This document shows, one piece after another, positions 5,301-6,342 of a stretch of 6,342 nucleotides of DNA (position 1 is its first letter; each line of letters opens with the position of its first letter). The stretch is from Propionibacterium sp. (GTDB lineage Bacteria; Actinomycetota; Actinomycetes; Propionibacteriales; Propionibacteriaceae): assembly GCA_022837595.1 (NCBI GenBank), contig JALHFX010000105.1, forward strand, positions 1 to 6,342. The letters run 5' to 3'. The position numbers were made by a program, and so were the translations under genes. The notes beneath the pieces were generated by a model. It ran no database searches. It was not told the DNA's origin and saw only the letters and a list, made by a program, of their open reading frames with translations.

Positions 5301-5876
5301 TTACTCGATCGGCAATGCGCTGGCCGAGGACGGCTCGTCCGAGCCCAGCAGCGATGCGATATCCGTTGCCGCGGAAGACGCCTCAGCAGCATTCTCGCTG
5401 GAGTGTGCCGCAGCGGTCGCAATGGCCTGAGCGGCTTGCGCTTCCGCGCTCGGTGTTTCACCCGAACTCTCAGCTGCCGGCTCTTGCGACGCCTCTGCTT
5501 GAGCGGCTTCGGCCTGGGCCTTGGCAAGCAAGGCCTCATCCTTCTCTCGCTTTTCGATGGCCCGAGCGTACTTGACGAGATCCTTGATGGAGAGCTTCGT
5601 GACCTCAAGGCCTTCAGCAATCCAGCCGGCAACCAAGGCTGCGACAGCGGCACGGTCTGCGATGGCCATCGAAACGGTCCGGACAAGCTCACCATCCTCG
5701 TTCAGGGCGCCGTAGAAGGCGACACCGTTCGGTTTGGTGATCGCGCCTTCGGCCAGATGACGGGTTGCAAAAGCTGCTGCAGAGGGGGCCTTCTCAACTT
5801 CCCGGGGGTTCATGCTGACGAGTACGCGACCGGGTTCGACAGCGACTTCATATTCGTTGGTCTGCACGTTTTGCAT
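5301..5876 (-). CDS. 191-residue protein with Ala/Glu/Ser-rich C-terminal tail
   Basis: No known family was recognised. The ATG at 5874-5876 is preceded by AGGAG at a 9-nt spacing, and the gene begins 20 bp after the Xre stop. The N-terminal domain (1-112) looks folded, with strands around YEVAVEPGRVLVSM (9-22) and AFYGALNEDGELVRTVSMAIA (53-73). Helices follow at AAVAALVAGWIAEGL (76-90) and LSIKDLVKYARAIEKREKDEALLAKA (95-120). From about residue 115 it is low-complexity, dominated by Ala, Glu, Gln and Ser, and is probably disordered or partly coiled-coil. There is no signal peptide. Next to an Xre regulator it could be a small structural or DNA-associated element protein, but that is only context. 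Unlike the following genes it does not overlap its neighbours. Confidence 0.78.
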   Translation of the reverse strand: MQNVQTNEYEVAVEPGRVLVSMNPREVEKAPSAAAFATRHLAEGAITKPNGVAFYGALNEDGELVRTVSMAIADRAAVAALVAGWIAEGLEVTKLSIKDLVKYARAIEKREKDEALLAKAQAEAAQAEASQEPAAESSGETPSAEAQAAQAIATAAAHSSENAAEASSAATDIASLLGSDEPSSASALPIE

Positions 5877-5896
5877 CTGATCTTTCTCCTGAGGTG

Positions 5897-6148
5897 TTAC
5901 TGGTCTTCGGGGGGTGAATTACGAAGCGCATTGACGATCGCTTCGGCCTGCTTCTGCGTCCCATAGGCTATGGTGAGCAGCATTTTTGTTGCGGCGGGGA
6001 TTTTGCGGCCGCTTTCGTAGCGGGAACCGCCCGACTGAGTGGTACCCACTCTGCTCCAGAACTCAGTCTGATTTAGTCCTTTCTTTGCCCGGTAATGAAT
6101 GACGTCCTCGGGCGTTGTGAATGCCAACTTAAATTTTTGGGAGGCCAT
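5897..6148 (-). CDS. Xre-family helix-turn-helix transcriptional regulator (83 residues)
   Basis: This is a compact single-domain regulator. DVIHYRAKKGLNQTEFWSRV (15-34) forms the first helices and TTQSGGSRYESGRKIP (36-51) contains the recognition helix with the S-x-YE-SGR signature typical of Xre/Cro-type proteins. The C-terminal helices (ATKMLLTIAYGTQKQAEAIVNAL, 53-75) complete the domain and may support dimerisation. The ATG at 6146-6148 has AGGAG 9 nt upstream and GAAGG closer in. As the first gene of the operon, read from a TTGACA promoter with an inverted repeat at its predicted start point, it is likely to regulate its own transcription and that of the six genes behind it. The distance to the next gene is 20 bp. 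Autoregulation is an inference from layout. Confidence 0.9.
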   Translation of the reverse strand: MASQKFKLAFTTPEDVIHYRAKKGLNQTEFWSRVGTTQSGGSRYESGRKIPAATKMLLTIAYGTQKQAEAIVNALRNSPPEDQ

Positions 6149-6169
6149 CTACCTTCTCTCCTAGTGTTT

Positions 6170-6193
6170 TCGAATAATCGTTTCGGTTATCGA
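6170..6193. promoter_or_regulatory. Candidate operator for the Xre regulator
   Basis: Two near-identical inverted half-sites, TCGAATAATCG (6170-6180) and CGGTTATCGA (6184-6193), flank a TTT centre. Read as inverted copies they differ by one substitution and one missing base. The site overlaps and follows the predicted transcription start and precedes the ribosome binding site. Bound protein there would block early transcription, as expected for an autoregulating Xre protein. The one-base indel makes this tentative. Confidence 0.4.
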
Positions 6194-6198
6194 GGTCT

Positions 6199-6226
6199 AT
6201 CCTAACAGCCCTGGAAGCCTTGTCAA
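6199..6226 (-). promoter_or_regulatory. Sigma-70 promoter of the Xre-headed operon
   Basis: On the minus strand a perfect TTGACA -35 box (6221-6226) is separated by 16 bp from a TAGGAT -10 box (6199-6204; four of six consensus bases). The predicted start is near 6191, about 45 nt before the Xre start codon. The surrounding sequence is more AT-rich than the genes. The 61-codon frame that runs across this promoter (6129-6314) is therefore probably not a gene. Confidence 0.65.
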
Positions 6227-6319
6227 ATAAGGCTTCTCCCTTCAGGGCACCTCGAAAAACCTCGCCCCCCTGCGATTGGTAAAATTGCGTTGTCCTGATT
6301 TCGTTCTCTGACACCAGCC

Positions 6320-6342
6320 ATGAAGAAGCGCACTGCCATCAA
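6320..6342 (+). CDS. Possible first codons of a divergent gene (partial, right edge)
   Basis: The last 23 bases can be read on the plus strand as ATG followed by Lys, Lys, Arg, Thr, Ala and Ile. This is a typical basic start for a cytosolic or exported protein, and divergence from an Xre gene is a common layout. A TAAAAT -10-like box (6281-6286) lies about 35 bp upstream, but the -35 region is poor and no clear ribosome binding site precedes the ATG. Seven codons cannot identify a gene, and this could be chance. Confidence 0.22.

Noticed and set aside
6129..6314. 61-codon minus-strand frame with a GTG start before the Xre gene
   Set aside because: It runs through the TTGACA promoter and the candidate operator, has no good ribosome binding site and overlaps the Xre start. 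It is probably leader sequence.

Overview
This is a fairly GC-rich window from a proteobacterium. The codon choice and the style of the Xre-type regulator suit a beta- or gammaproteobacterium, but no gene here fixes the genus. Every well-supported gene is read from the minus strand, so the text follows transcription from right to left. There is no rRNA, tRNA, CRISPR array, transposase, integrase or conjugation gene. The many small uncharacterised genes next to a large restriction enzyme suggest an integrated mobile element (ICE, plasmid or prophage cargo). That origin is inferred from gene content, not shown by an element boundary.

Right part (about 6226 down to 2794): one long transcription unit. 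It starts at a promoter with a perfect TTGACA -35 box and an inverted repeat at the predicted transcription start. First comes a small Xre-family repressor-like protein (5897-6148). It is followed by a 191-residue protein with an Ala/Glu/Ser-rich tail (5301-5876), a two-part protein with a Cys/His cluster and a DUF551-like C-terminus (4527-5246), an 80-residue Cys-rich protein (4301-4543), a 120-residue protein (3942-4304), a 125-residue protein with a Myb/SANT-like or HTH-like C-terminal half (3568-3945) and a 221-residue protein (2837-3502). Genes three to six overlap by 4 to 17 bases, so they are probably translationally coupled. A strong Rho-independent terminator (2794-2822) closes the unit. 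Hairpins precede two genes where they could affect ribosome access: at 5263-5289, before the DUF551-like gene, and at 3511-3540, before the 221-residue gene.

Middle part (about 2742 down to 1530): two small genes in tandem, a basic 101-residue protein that may bind DNA and a 78-residue protein with a hydrophobic N-terminus and two cysteines. They are followed by a separately promoted 165-residue protein of unknown function.

Left part (1337 to the left edge): the first 445 residues of a very large enzyme combining an Mrr-like PD-(D/E)xK nuclease domain with an SF2 helicase. This is the architecture of single-chain Type ISP restriction-modification enzymes such as LlaGI and LlaBIII. The methyltransferase and target-recognition parts would lie beyond the left edge. 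A 27-bp dyad lies in the 192-bp gap before this gene.

The window therefore joins the start of an anti-phage restriction gene to a compact, Xre-headed operon of mostly unrecognised small proteins. The operon is the least explained part. Its genes look real because they have ribosome binding sites, tight overlaps and a shared terminator, but I cannot assign it a joint function from sequence alone.
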